From an uncultured Collinsella sp. (GTDB lineage Bacteria; Actinomycetota; Coriobacteriia; Coriobacteriales; Coriobacteriaceae), in contig CAUFMB010000018.1 in assembly GCA_959026535.1 (NCBI GenBank), forward strand, positions 1-39,983: a stretch of 39,983 nt of DNA, written 5' to 3'. This document shows, in pieces, positions 29,004-36,307 of the stretch. Under the pieces are notes generated by a model. That model had not been told where the DNA came from, ran no database searches, and worked only from the letters and a program-made list of their open reading frames with translations. The position numbers and the translations under genes are program-made. How positions within the stretch are numbered: position 1 is the stretch's first letter; the number at the start of each line of letters is the position of its first letter.

Positions 29004-30701
29004 TTATTCGCCGGCGGGCGGTTGTGGTGCGGCCGAAGACGGGGTCGAGCCCTCGCCACCATCCTGGCGCGGCTTGCGGGAACGGCGACGACGGCGCTTT
29101 TGACCCTGGTCGGCCGAGCCCTCGCCACCGCGATCCTCGCGCGGCTCGCGCTCGTCGCGAGCGGCGCCACGCGAAGCCTTGGCAGCCGCTCCCCCGCCAT
29201 CTCCGGGACGACGGCGCGTGACCTTGACCTCGCCATCCGAGACCTGATCGGCAACGGAGGGCACTGAGGGCTTCTGTTGCGTGCCCGAGGAATGGCGACG
29301 GCGCGGACGCGGCGCGCGCTCATCCTCGCCACGTGACTTGCCGCCCTTGTCGGCAGGCGCATCGGAACCCGAGGGACCCTTGGAAGCGGCACCGGCCTCG
29401 CGAGCAGCTGCGGCGCGGAAGGCATCCTCGCGCTCCTCGCTCGACAGGTGACGGCGGCGACGACGCGTGGGGTTCATACCACCGCCGCGATTCTGCTGCT
29501 GGAGCTGCTGAACCTCGCGCTCGCGGGAGGCGTTCTTGCCTGCAGCTGCAACCTCGCCGACATCGCCCGAGCCCGCGCGCTTGCGACGACGACGGCCACC
29601 GGCGGCCTCCTCGGCCTCGGGTGCCTCGACCTTACCACGGCCCTTTCCGCGGCCACGGCCCTCGCCCTGGCTCTGAGCAGCGCGAGCATCGGAATCGGCA
29701 TCGCGACGACGGCGCTTGGGCATCGACGTGCCGGCAAGACGGTCGGCGCTCGACAGGCCATCGCCCACGTCGACGCCGTTCTCGCGATCGAGCTCCATGA
29801 GCGCCAGGCGCATCTCGGGCGACTCGATGCGCTCGAGCACGTCGCGCGTCACGCAGTCGGGGCGGCAGTTGCAGCCCTGCTCGGCGGCCTTCTTTTTGCA
29901 GCCCTCAGAGCAGGTCATGTCGGCCAGGTTGACCTTAAAGACTTTACCGTTCTCCAGGCGCAGCACCAGCTGCTCACGCGGCGTGTCATATTCCTGGATA
30001 CGCGCCTTGCCGAGCGGCGTATCGATGAGTGTCTTCTTTTTGGGCGCACGGCTCTTAAAGTCCTTGTACGCCTCGAACTCATAACGCAGGCAGCACATCA
30101 GGCGGCCGCAAACGCCGCTGATCTTGGACGAGTTGAGCGGTAGGTCCTGCTCTTTTGCCATGCGAATCGAGACGGGCTCAAACTGTCCGCCAAAGCGCGT
30201 ACAGCAGAGCTCCTGTCCGCACTGGGCATAGCCGCCCACCAGGCGGGTCTCGTCGCGCACGCCTATCTGGCGCATGTCGACGCGAATATGCAGCGTTGAG
30301 GACAGGTCCTTGACGAGCTGACGAAAATCGACGCGCTCCTCGGCTGCAAAGTAGAACACGGCCTTCTCGCCGCCAAACAGGTACTCGACGCCCACCGGCT
30401 TCATCTCGAGGTCGAGCTCCTTGACCAGGCGGCGGAAGTCGACCATGGCCTCGTCGCCCTGGATGGCCAGGTCGTCGGCAAGCTGGAGGTCGATGTCGCT
30501 CGCCACGCGCAGCACGGGCTTGAGCGGCTGACCGATCTCGTCTTGCGGCACCTCAAAGGGATCGGCCGTGACCAGGCCAATCTCGGTTCCGCGCTCGGTG
30601 GAGCAAATGGCATAATCGGCCTCGAGGATATCCAGATCCTGCGGATCGAACCACAGGTCGCGCGAGGCGTAGGTAAACTTAACGGGTACGACTAACGGCA
30701 T
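29004..30701 (-). CDS. ricT: RicT/PSP1-domain protein with a long Arg-rich tail
   Basis: 565 residues. Residues 1-300 are the PSP1/RicT (YaaT) domain: FDPQDLDILEADYAICSTER, GLVTADPFEVP, GEKAVFYFAAEERVDFRQLV, and conserved cysteines in YAQCGQELCCTRF, SGVCGRLMCCLRYE and CSEGCKKKAAEQGCNCRPDC. In Bacillus RicT works with RicA/RicF as an Fe-S complex aiding RNase Y and mRNA processing. Residues about 315-565 are an added, disordered, Arg/Lys/Gly-rich region with several RRRRR-type runs, typical of RNA-binding tails. It overlaps the end of holB by 10 bp. The base composition of the tail matches its neighbours. Confidence 0.9.
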   Translation of the reverse strand: MPLVVPVKFTYASRDLWFDPQDLDILEADYAICSTERGTEIGLVTADPFEVPQDEIGQPLKPVLRVASDIDLQLADDLAIQGDEAMVDFRRLVKELDLEMKPVGVEYLFGGEKAVFYFAAEERVDFRQLVKDLSSTLHIRVDMRQIGVRDETRLVGGYAQCGQELCCTRFGGQFEPVSIRMAKEQDLPLNSSKISGVCGRLMCCLRYEFEAYKDFKSRAPKKKTLIDTPLGKARIQEYDTPREQLVLRLENGKVFKVNLADMTCSEGCKKKAAEQGCNCRPDCVTRDVLERIESPEMRLALMELDRENGVDVGDGLSSADRLAGTSMPKRRRRDADSDARAAQSQGEGRGRGKGRGKVEAPEAEEAAGGRRRRKRAGSGDVGEVAAAGKNASREREVQQLQQQNRGGGMNPTRRRRRHLSSEEREDAFRAAAAREAGAASKGPSGSDAPADKGGKSRGEDERAPRPRRRHSSGTQQKPSVPSVADQVSDGEVKVTRRRPGDGGGAAAKASRGAARDEREPREDRGGEGSADQGQKRRRRRSRKPRQDGGEGSTPSSAAPQPPAGE

Positions 30702-31819
30702 TTCAGTGCCTTCCTGATATCGAACAGCATGACCTCGATGGCCAGCTGAGGAGTAACGTTTCTGGCGATGTTGCGCTCGGCGGTCGCGACTGCCTCGAGC
30801 GCCCGTGTGGCACCCGCAACATTGGTCGCGGCGGCAAGCCGACCGATCGTGTCGCGCACGTCTTCGTTCACCACGTCGGCTGCCTTGTCCTGAAGCGTCA
30901 GCAGCACGTCGCGCATGAGCGTCCGCGCGCTCGCCAGCGCTTCCATGATACCCGAACGCTCGCGCGCGTTGAGTTCGCGCTTGTTGCGGTCCTCAAGCTG
31001 CTTCAATGCTCCACGCGACAGGTAGTCGGCGTTTTGCTCGAGCACCTTTTCCTGTGTGGACTTGACCTCGGCGAGCGGCGCCTTAACGGCGACGATGAGT
31101 GACTTGGCGCGGCTGAGCACGTCGGCCTCGTCGGCGGCGATAAGCGAATCGATGGCGCGAACCATCTGACGGCGGGCGTCCTGGCGCTCGGCACTCTTAA
31201 GGAACTCGATGCCGCGCGTGGGGCTGCCCGCCACGGCGACGGCCATGCGACAACGCGCGATATCCTGACCAGTGGCACGGCTCACGGCGTGCGCGGCGAC
31301 GGCGGGTGACACCAGCCGAAACGGCACGCACTGGCAGCGGCTCACGATGGTGGGCAACATCACGTCTGCCGAGGTGCCCAGCAAGATAAACATAACGCCC
31401 TCGGGCGGCTCCTCGAGTGTTTTGAGCAGTGCGTTGGCGGTGTTGGCGCGCAGCTGCTCGGCACGGTCAATGATGTAGACCTTGGCCTTGGCGCGGATGG
31501 GCGCCAGGGGTACGTCGTCGAGTAGCTCGCGCGTCTGGGCGATGAGGTAGCCCGTGGCGCTCTCGGGCGTGTAATAGTGCACGTCGGGGTGCGTATGGCG
31601 GGCGACGCGCACGCAGCTGTCGCATGCGCCGCAGCCGTCCTGCTCGCACAGGAAGGCTTGGGCGAGCGCCCACGCGGCATCGAGCTTGCCGGCGCCGGGA
31701 GCGCCCAAAAACAGGTAGGCGTGCGATGCGCGGCCGCTGGCGACGGCGTTGGTCAAAAAGTCGCGCACGCGCTGTTGGGTGTCGAGCTTGGCCAGCAGGC
31801 TTGCCTGAGCGGGGGCCAT
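30692..31819 (-). CDS. holB: DNA polymerase III subunit delta'
   Basis: 375 residues from the ATG at 31819 (GGAGG nine bases upstream). AAA+ clamp-loader fold: RASHAYLFLGAPGAGKLDAA (P-loop), the zinc cysteines CEQDGCGACDSCVRVARHTH, VYIIDRAEQLRANTANALLK (Walker B region), LEEPPEGVMFILLG and LPTIVSRCQCVPFR (sensor 1 / SRC motif). It helps load the beta clamp. The start overlaps the tmk stop region and the end overlaps ricT, giving the conserved order tmk-holB-ricT. Confidence 0.93.
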   Translation of the reverse strand: MAPAQASLLAKLDTQQRVRDFLTNAVASGRASHAYLFLGAPGAGKLDAAWALAQAFLCEQDGCGACDSCVRVARHTHPDVHYYTPESATGYLIAQTRELLDDVPLAPIRAKAKVYIIDRAEQLRANTANALLKTLEEPPEGVMFILLGTSADVMLPTIVSRCQCVPFRLVSPAVAAHAVSRATGQDIARCRMAVAVAGSPTRGIEFLKSAERQDARRQMVRAIDSLIAADEADVLSRAKSLIVAVKAPLAEVKSTQEKVLEQNADYLSRGALKQLEDRNKRELNARERSGIMEALASARTLMRDVLLTLQDKAADVVNEDVRDTIGRLAAATNVAGATRALEAVATAERNIARNVTPQLAIEVMLFDIRKALKCR

Positions 31820-31820
31820 G

Positions 31821-32504
31821 TTACTCGGCCTCCTGGGCAAGCGCGGCGGCGACGGCATCCTGGGGGATGTCGAGACCGTACGCGCGAACCTGCTCGACCG
31901 TCTTCGCAAAGACTTCCTCTATGGTCGCGGTGGCGTCGATGAGCTTTACGCGATTTGGTTCCTCGGCGGCAATGGCGCTAAACCCCTCGTAAACACGCTC
32001 CTGGAATGCCATGCCTTTTGCCTCCATGCGATCTGCCGCGCCACGGGCTGCCATGCGTAGCGCCGCCTGCTCGGGCGTGATGTGGTAGACGAGCGTGAGC
32101 GCCGGGTGTGTTCCCGCGACGGCCAGGTTATTGGCATCGCACACTATCTGGCGATCGAGGCCGTCGGCAAATGCCTGGTAGCAGGTCGTGGAATCGTAGA
32201 AGCGGTCGCACAGGACCACCTTGCCGGCCGCGAGGGCGGGAGCTATGACCTCGTGCACTAACTGAGCGCGCGCCGCCTCGTAGAGCAGCAACTCGCAGGT
32301 GTCGCCCATCGCCGTATTGGCGGGGTCGAGCAGCAGAGCGCGGATCTTTTCGCTGATGGCGGTGCCGCCCGGCTCGCGCAGGCTCACAGCCTGGTAGCCA
32401 GCGAACTCAAGCGCGCGGGCAAGCAGGCGCGCCTGCGTAGACTTGCCGGCACCGTCGACGCCCTCGAGCGTGATAAAGCTATGTTGAGCGGGCTCAAAAG
32501 CCAT
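31821..32504 (-). CDS. tmk: thymidylate kinase
   Basis: 227 residues. Motifs: FITLEGVDGAGKSTQARLLA (P-loop), SLREPGGTAISEKIRALLLD (DR-E-type dTMP loop), LCDRFYDSTTCYQAFADGLD, and the RMAARGAADRMEAKGM lid. It phosphorylates dTMP to dTDP. Length is normal apart from a slightly long C-terminus. GGAAGGGG stands upstream of the ATG. First gene of tmk-holB-ricT. Confidence 0.95.
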   Translation of the reverse strand: MAFEPAQHSFITLEGVDGAGKSTQARLLARALEFAGYQAVSLREPGGTAISEKIRALLLDPANTAMGDTCELLLYEAARAQLVHEVIAPALAAGKVVLCDRFYDSTTCYQAFADGLDRQIVCDANNLAVAGTHPALTLVYHITPEQAALRMAARGAADRMEAKGMAFQERVYEGFSAIAAEEPNRVKLIDATATIEEVFAKTVEQVRAYGLDIPQDAVAAALAQEAE

Positions 32505-32590
32505 GGGCGCAGCCCCTTCCTACAAGGCGCGTAAATGCAGATATACCAACCAAGCCATGATACCCCAGCGTCCGGCGCACCCCAAATCTC

Positions 32591-32651
32591 ACCTAGTCAT
32601 TGGGGACGTTCTTAAATGACTAGTCGTTTAAGAACGTCCCCAACGACTAGG
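32591..32651. repeat. inverted dimer of the CTAGTC(A/G)TT palindromic element
   Basis: Unit 1 (32593-32623) and unit 2 (32620-32650) lie head to head, sharing CTAG; each has 9-bp arms and the 13-nt loop GGGGACGTTCTTA or its complement. Together they make an almost perfect 60-bp palindrome. Unit 1 is identical to the copy at 5126-5158. The TAG stop of the serine hydrolase gene lies inside unit 2. Confidence 0.85.
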
Positions 32652-33720
32652 TCTCGGCGCGGGCGTTGATGGCGAAGGAAATGTCGCGCTCGAGCGCTAG
32701 GGCCCGTTCGCGTTCGAGGTCTTGGGTGAGGATTGCCAGCACGTAAGGGCGCTCGGCGTAGACGATTGCGGCATCGTGCTGAGCATTCGCCAGGCTGCCC
32801 GTTTTGTGCGCGACCAAAACGCCGCCGGGAACGCCCTCGACAATACCGCTCGCGTCTTCCTGCGCCAGCAGATATCCGCGCGCTCGCTCGCACAGCTCGG
32901 GCGTCGCGATTGTCCCTGCCGCCAGCCGTTGCAACACAGCCGCAGCATCACGGGCGCTCGTATAGTTCTCGCGACCTTGTGCCTGGGCCTCGGTGTCCAT
33001 CATCAAACGAGCGAGCACGGTCTGGGTCAGCCCCAATGCGGCACACGTTTCGTTGACCGTATCCATGCCAAGCCTGCCGATAACAAGGTTCGCTGCCACG
33101 TTATCGCTCTGGGCGATCATGGCGTGCAGCAGCTCGTCAATACCGTACGACACACCCGCGCCGCGCGACTGAATGTTGCCGCTGCCACCCACGATATCCT
33201 GTTGCGTTACCGTTATCTGCTCGTCGAGGGACAGCTCGCCCGCCGTCACGGTCTCGAGCGCACAAGCGAGAATGGGAAGCTTGATGATGCTTGCCGCCAC
33301 ACGTCGCGCGTCCGGCGCTACAGCGACTTCACCATCGAGCGACGCGAACGTTTGTGGATCAAGCGCCACAGCATAGACCGAGGTAGACCCATCATACGGC
33401 TCGACAAGGGCTTCGATATCTTGCTGAAGGCCGGCAATCCAAGAAGCCCAGGCGACAGCTTCCGTCTTTTGAGCGGACGGATGATTCGCTTTTTGTTTGA
33501 CAGGGACAGCGGAGCCCTCAGCCTCGTTGCGACGCGCGGCACAGCCGCCGAGACTCATCACCGAGGCAAGCGCTCCGGTCAACATCCCGGCACAAAACAC
33601 TCGACGCGAGCAATCGCGCGCAGCGAGGGGTGCATCCCCCGGCGGGAACCGGAACGCCTCCACGTTATCGCCGCCACCCCGACCTTGCTCGCCGCAGTAC
33701 ACAGACTCACTCCCCACCAT
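32647..33720 (-). CDS. class A beta-lactamase-fold serine hydrolase, lipoprotein
   Basis: 357 residues from 33720, though the GTG near residue 20 (EAFRFPPGDAP) may be the true start. SRRVFCAGMLTGALASVMSL then GGC resembles a twin-Arg-type lipoprotein signal with Cys60. Catalytic motifs of the class A fold: S144-I-I-K147 (AASIIKLPI), S205-D-N (AQSDNVAAN), K296-T-G (VAHKTGSLAN). The usual Glu166 ExxLN loop is not seen; that region reads RLMMDTEAQAQGRENYTSAR, as in many non-resistance homologues. It may therefore be a cell-wall or peptide hydrolase, not an antibiotic-resistance enzyme (inference). The stop codon sits in the palindrome 32591-32651. Confidence 0.85.
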   Translation of the reverse strand: MVGSESVYCGEQGRGGGDNVEAFRFPPGDAPLAARDCSRRVFCAGMLTGALASVMSLGGCAARRNEAEGSAVPVKQKANHPSAQKTEAVAWASWIAGLQQDIEALVEPYDGSTSVYAVALDPQTFASLDGEVAVAPDARRVAASIIKLPILACALETVTAGELSLDEQITVTQQDIVGGSGNIQSRGAGVSYGIDELLHAMIAQSDNVAANLVIGRLGMDTVNETCAALGLTQTVLARLMMDTEAQAQGRENYTSARDAAAVLQRLAAGTIATPELCERARGYLLAQEDASGIVEGVPGGVLVAHKTGSLANAQHDAAIVYAERPYVLAILTQDLERERALALERDISFAINARAET

Positions 33721-33866
33721 CGCATTCTACCGAGCCGTCGATAAACGGCCGCGCTGGACACCCAGCACGCCGCACTCATTGTGACGCATGCGACAGGGCT
33801 TGCGCGACATGATCATCCTCACATAACCAGTTGGGTCGGCGCGGCCCAACCGCACCTGAACTGCCT

Positions 33867-33872
33867 TATAAT
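33867..33872 (+). promoter_or_regulatory. -10 TATAAT of the zinc-ribbon gene, with upstream inverted repeat
   Basis: A consensus TATAAT stands 32 bp before the ATG at 33904. GTTGGG/CCCAAC (33830-33850) forms an inverted repeat just upstream and could be a regulator site. No good -35 at 17 bp. Confidence 0.5.
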
Positions 33873-33903
33873 CTAGCCAACACATCGAATGGAAGGAACC
33901 ATC

Positions 33904-34854
33904 ATGCCCCGGTTTTGTACCCATTGCGGCAAGCTTCTGAATGACGACGAGCGTTTTTGCACCAGCTGCGGAACGCCGGTAACCGATGATGGCCAGGCCT
34001 CTCAGTCGCAAGAGAATGCGCAGGCGGACGTGACCGTACAGTCCGCCCATCAGCCCGTGCCCGCTCCCCAGCCCGAAGTCGGCACGACGCAGCAATGGGC
34101 GGCGCCAGCCGGCTCCGCGCCGCAGCAGCCCATACCGACCGCCGCTCCGCAGGCCGGCGCCCCCGCTGCTCCCAAGAACAACAACGCCCTGCTCATCGGC
34201 ATCATCGCCGCGCTAATCGTCGTGATTATCGCGCTCGTCGTGTTCTTTATGATCAAGCCTTTCGACAAGGGCGCTGATGATACCAAGGGCACGACGATCG
34301 AGAAGGTCAAGATCGACCACGATAACGACGATGCGTCCGTCAAGGGCGACCCCAACAAGCTTGACGATGATGATGACGATGACGTCCACGATGCCGCCAC
34401 CATCAGCGAGCAGAACGTCTACGACCAGCTGAGCTCCTACTACAGCAGGCTCTCCGATCTTGATCAGCAGGTTCGCGACTGCGCCACCACGTTTAACACG
34501 TACTATCTCAAGGATGACCGCAGCTCGCGTCAGTCGGCCAGCGATGCCGCCGAGGCGCTCGAGGATCAGATCGGCGACCTCAAGGACGAGGTCGAGGACC
34601 TGGATGTTCCCATCGACTCGCAGAACTACAGCTCGTGGAAAGACATCATCGCGCTCTACGACGACCTGGAGAATCGCATTGACGTCATTTGCGATGCCTG
34701 GGAGATCAGCCTTGAATACTCCAGCCCCGCCAACCACAAGGACGAGATCGTGGCGCCGCTGGCGCGCGACAACGTAGCGGGCACCAACGACAACAAATAC
34801 CGTCTGGACTTTGAGGACCGCTACCCCGGCGCCGCACCCGTCGAGGTGAAATAA
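33904..34854 (+). CDS. zinc-ribbon membrane protein
   Basis: 316 residues from the ATG at 33904 (AAGGAA upstream). MPRFCTHCGKLLNDDERFCT then SCG is a CxxC...CxxC zinc ribbon (zinc_ribbon_2 type). Residues 30-93 are a Pro/Ala/Gln-rich linker, 95-117 a membrane helix (ALLIGIIAALIVVIIALVVF), followed by an acidic Asp run (about 154-160) and a helical outer domain (residues 165-316) with SSYYSRLSDLDQQVRDC and EALEDQIGDLKDEVEDLDV. Such proteins are frequent in Actinomycetota and Firmicutes with unknown role. The IS3 element lies 21 bp after the stop codon. Confidence 0.8.
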   Translation: MPRFCTHCGKLLNDDERFCTSCGTPVTDDGQASQSQENAQADVTVQSAHQPVPAPQPEVGTTQQWAAPAGSAPQQPIPTAAPQAGAPAAPKNNNALLIGIIAALIVVIIALVVFFMIKPFDKGADDTKGTTIEKVKIDHDNDDASVKGDPNKLDDDDDDDVHDAATISEQNVYDQLSSYYSRLSDLDQQVRDCATTFNTYYLKDDRSSRQSASDAAEALEDQIGDLKDEVEDLDVPIDSQNYSSWKDIIALYDDLENRIDVICDAWEISLEYSSPANHKDEIVAPLARDNVAGTNDNKYRLDFEDRYPGAAPVEVK

Positions 34855-34937
34855 TCCCAACAACTGATCAAAACTTGCGGTGAAATAGGGATTAATTAGG
34901 CCTTTTGCCAGCAAAAAGGGGGTGCGGACAGAAAGTT

Positions 34938-34954
34938 GGACCGTGAAGCGGTCC
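34938..34954 (+). promoter_or_regulatory. stem-loop before the transposase start
   Basis: GGACCG-TGAAG-CGGTCC is a perfect stem ending 15 bp before the ATG, close to its ribosome site. Together with CCTTTT/AAAAAGG at 34901-34919 it may limit transposase made from outside transcripts, as in other IS. Confidence 0.4.
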
Positions 34955-34969
34955 GGACTGGAGGTTCGC

Positions 34970-36187
34970 ATGTACAGCAGGGAGAAGGTCGAGCTCTTCC
35001 TCCTGGCGACGGAGGACGGCATGGGGCCGACCGCCGCCGCGAAGTTCGCGGGGGTCTCGGTGGGCGCGGCCAAGAAGTGGGCGACGGGGCACCTCCCGCA
35101 CAGCTACACCGGGGCGCGCTGTAGAATCGGGGCGAGGAAACCGCCACGGAAGGAGGCCAGCTTGGGCCCCGACAAGTCGACCTACGCCCCGCCGGCGACC
35201 GGCCCGCTCGCCGGGCTCAACGAGGACCAGATAGAGAACCTGCTGCTCAGGGCGGTGTTGGCCGACCTAAAAGCGGAAGGGTGGGACCCGGCTTCGATCT
35301 CGAACAGGAGCAAGTGCGAGCTCGGCGAGAGATTGAGACGGGCGACCGCCCTGCCCCTCCGCTCGATCACAGGTTTCTTGAGGATATCGAAGAGCTCCTA
35401 TGAGTACTGGAGGCCCCGCGTCGCCGCGCCGCGCGACCGCGACGCCGACATACGCGACCGCGTGGTGCGCATCTTCCGCGAGGGCTCGGGGTGCTGGGGG
35501 TACCGCACCGTCTGGGCGCGCCTGCGCCGCGAGGGGGTCCGCGCCAGCGAGAAGCGCGTGGCCCGCGTGATGCGCGAGGAGGGCCTCGAGGTCGTCTACA
35601 ACAAGAGGCGCGCCCGGGGCTACAGCTCCTACGCCGGCGAGGTCTCCAAGGCGCCGGAGAACCTCGTGAGCAGGAATTTCCACGCCGACGAGCCCAACCG
35701 GCTGTGGCTCACCGACATCACCGAGTTCAGGCTCCCGGGCGGCGAGAAGGTCTACCTGAGCCCGATCGTCGACTGCTTCGACGGGATGCCCGTCGCCTGG
35801 TCGATCGGGCTGCACCCCGACAAGCGCCTCGCGAACTCGAGCCTGCTCAAGGCCTGCGCGGCGAGGCCGGCGGGCGCGCGCACGACGATCCACTCGGACC
35901 GGGGCGGCCACTACCGCTGGCCGGAGTGGATCGGGATCTGCGAGGAGAACGGCCTGATCAGGAGCATGTCCGCGAAGGGCTGCAGCCCGGACAACTCGGC
36001 CTGCGAGGGCTTCTTCGGGCGCCTCAAGAACGAGTTCTTCCACTACAGGGACTGGGAGGGCGTGACGGCCGAGGAGTTCATGGGAAGGCTCGAGGCCTAC
36101 CTCGTGTACTATCGTGAGGAGCGGATCAAGAAGTCCCTCGGGTGGCTGAGCCCGATGGAGTACCGCAGGAAGCTTGGATACGCCTAG
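34970..36187 (+). CDS. IS3-family transposase, single-frame OrfAB
   Basis: 405 residues from the ATG at 34970 (GGAGG six bases upstream). N-terminal helix-turn-helix (REKVELFLLATEDGMGPTAA, AKFAGVSVGAAKKW), then the HTH_21-type part DIRDRVVRIFREGSGCWGYR and TVWARLRREGVRASEKRVAR, and the integrase core: LWLTDITEF (first Asp), IHSDRGGHY (second Asp), DNSACEGFFGRLKNEFF (Glu). Most IS3 elements make this protein by a -1 frameshift between orfA and orfB; here one frame covers both. It uses AGG arginine codons far more than its neighbours, which points to recent arrival. Appears intact. Confidence 0.95.
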   Translation: MYSREKVELFLLATEDGMGPTAAAKFAGVSVGAAKKWATGHLPHSYTGARCRIGARKPPRKEASLGPDKSTYAPPATGPLAGLNEDQIENLLLRAVLADLKAEGWDPASISNRSKCELGERLRRATALPLRSITGFLRISKSSYEYWRPRVAAPRDRDADIRDRVVRIFREGSGCWGYRTVWARLRREGVRASEKRVARVMREEGLEVVYNKRRARGYSSYAGEVSKAPENLVSRNFHADEPNRLWLTDITEFRLPGGEKVYLSPIVDCFDGMPVAWSIGLHPDKRLANSSLLKACAARPAGARTTIHSDRGGHYRWPEWIGICEENGLIRSMSAKGCSPDNSACEGFFGRLKNEFFHYRDWEGVTAEEFMGRLEAYLVYYREERIKKSLGWLSPMEYRRKLGYA

Positions 36188-36248
36188 GCGCGGTCCAAGA
36201 AATCGTCCGCACCCCCAAACAGTCCCTATTTCACCACAACTTAGAAGT

Positions 36249-36286
36249 GGGGCCGGGCGCGCATTTGCATTTGCGCTCCCGGCCCC
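36249..36286 (-). terminator. hairpin of the topoisomerase gene, next to the IS
   Basis: GGGGCCGGG (36249-36257) pairs with CCCGGCCCC (36278-36286), with GCGC pairing inside. On the minus strand it is followed by ACTTCTAAGT, now running into the IS; without the IS the run would be ACTTCTAAGTTTTG. It is 22 bp after the topoisomerase stop codon. Confidence 0.6.
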
Positions 36287-36307
36287 GCCGTGTCTATATG
36301 TGCTCGG

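Larger units (their letters stand above)
34876..36238 (+). mobile_element. IS3-family insertion sequence, complete (1363 bp)
   Basis: Terminal inverted repeats TGCGGTGAAATAGGGA (34876-34891) and TCCCTATTTCACCACA (36223-36238) match in 15 of 16 bases and end in TG...CA. A 3-bp direct repeat ACT flanks the element (34873-34875 and 36239-36241), the usual IS3 target duplication. A second inner repeat GGGGGTGCGGAC occurs at both ends (34918-34929; inverted at 36205-36216). One intact transposase fills the element. It sits between the convergent zinc-ribbon and topoisomerase genes. Confidence 0.95.

Noticed and set aside
32647..33720. A true beta-lactamase resistance gene
   Set aside because: The general-base Glu166 motif is not visible and the gene is in an ordinary chromosomal setting; called a serine hydrolase.
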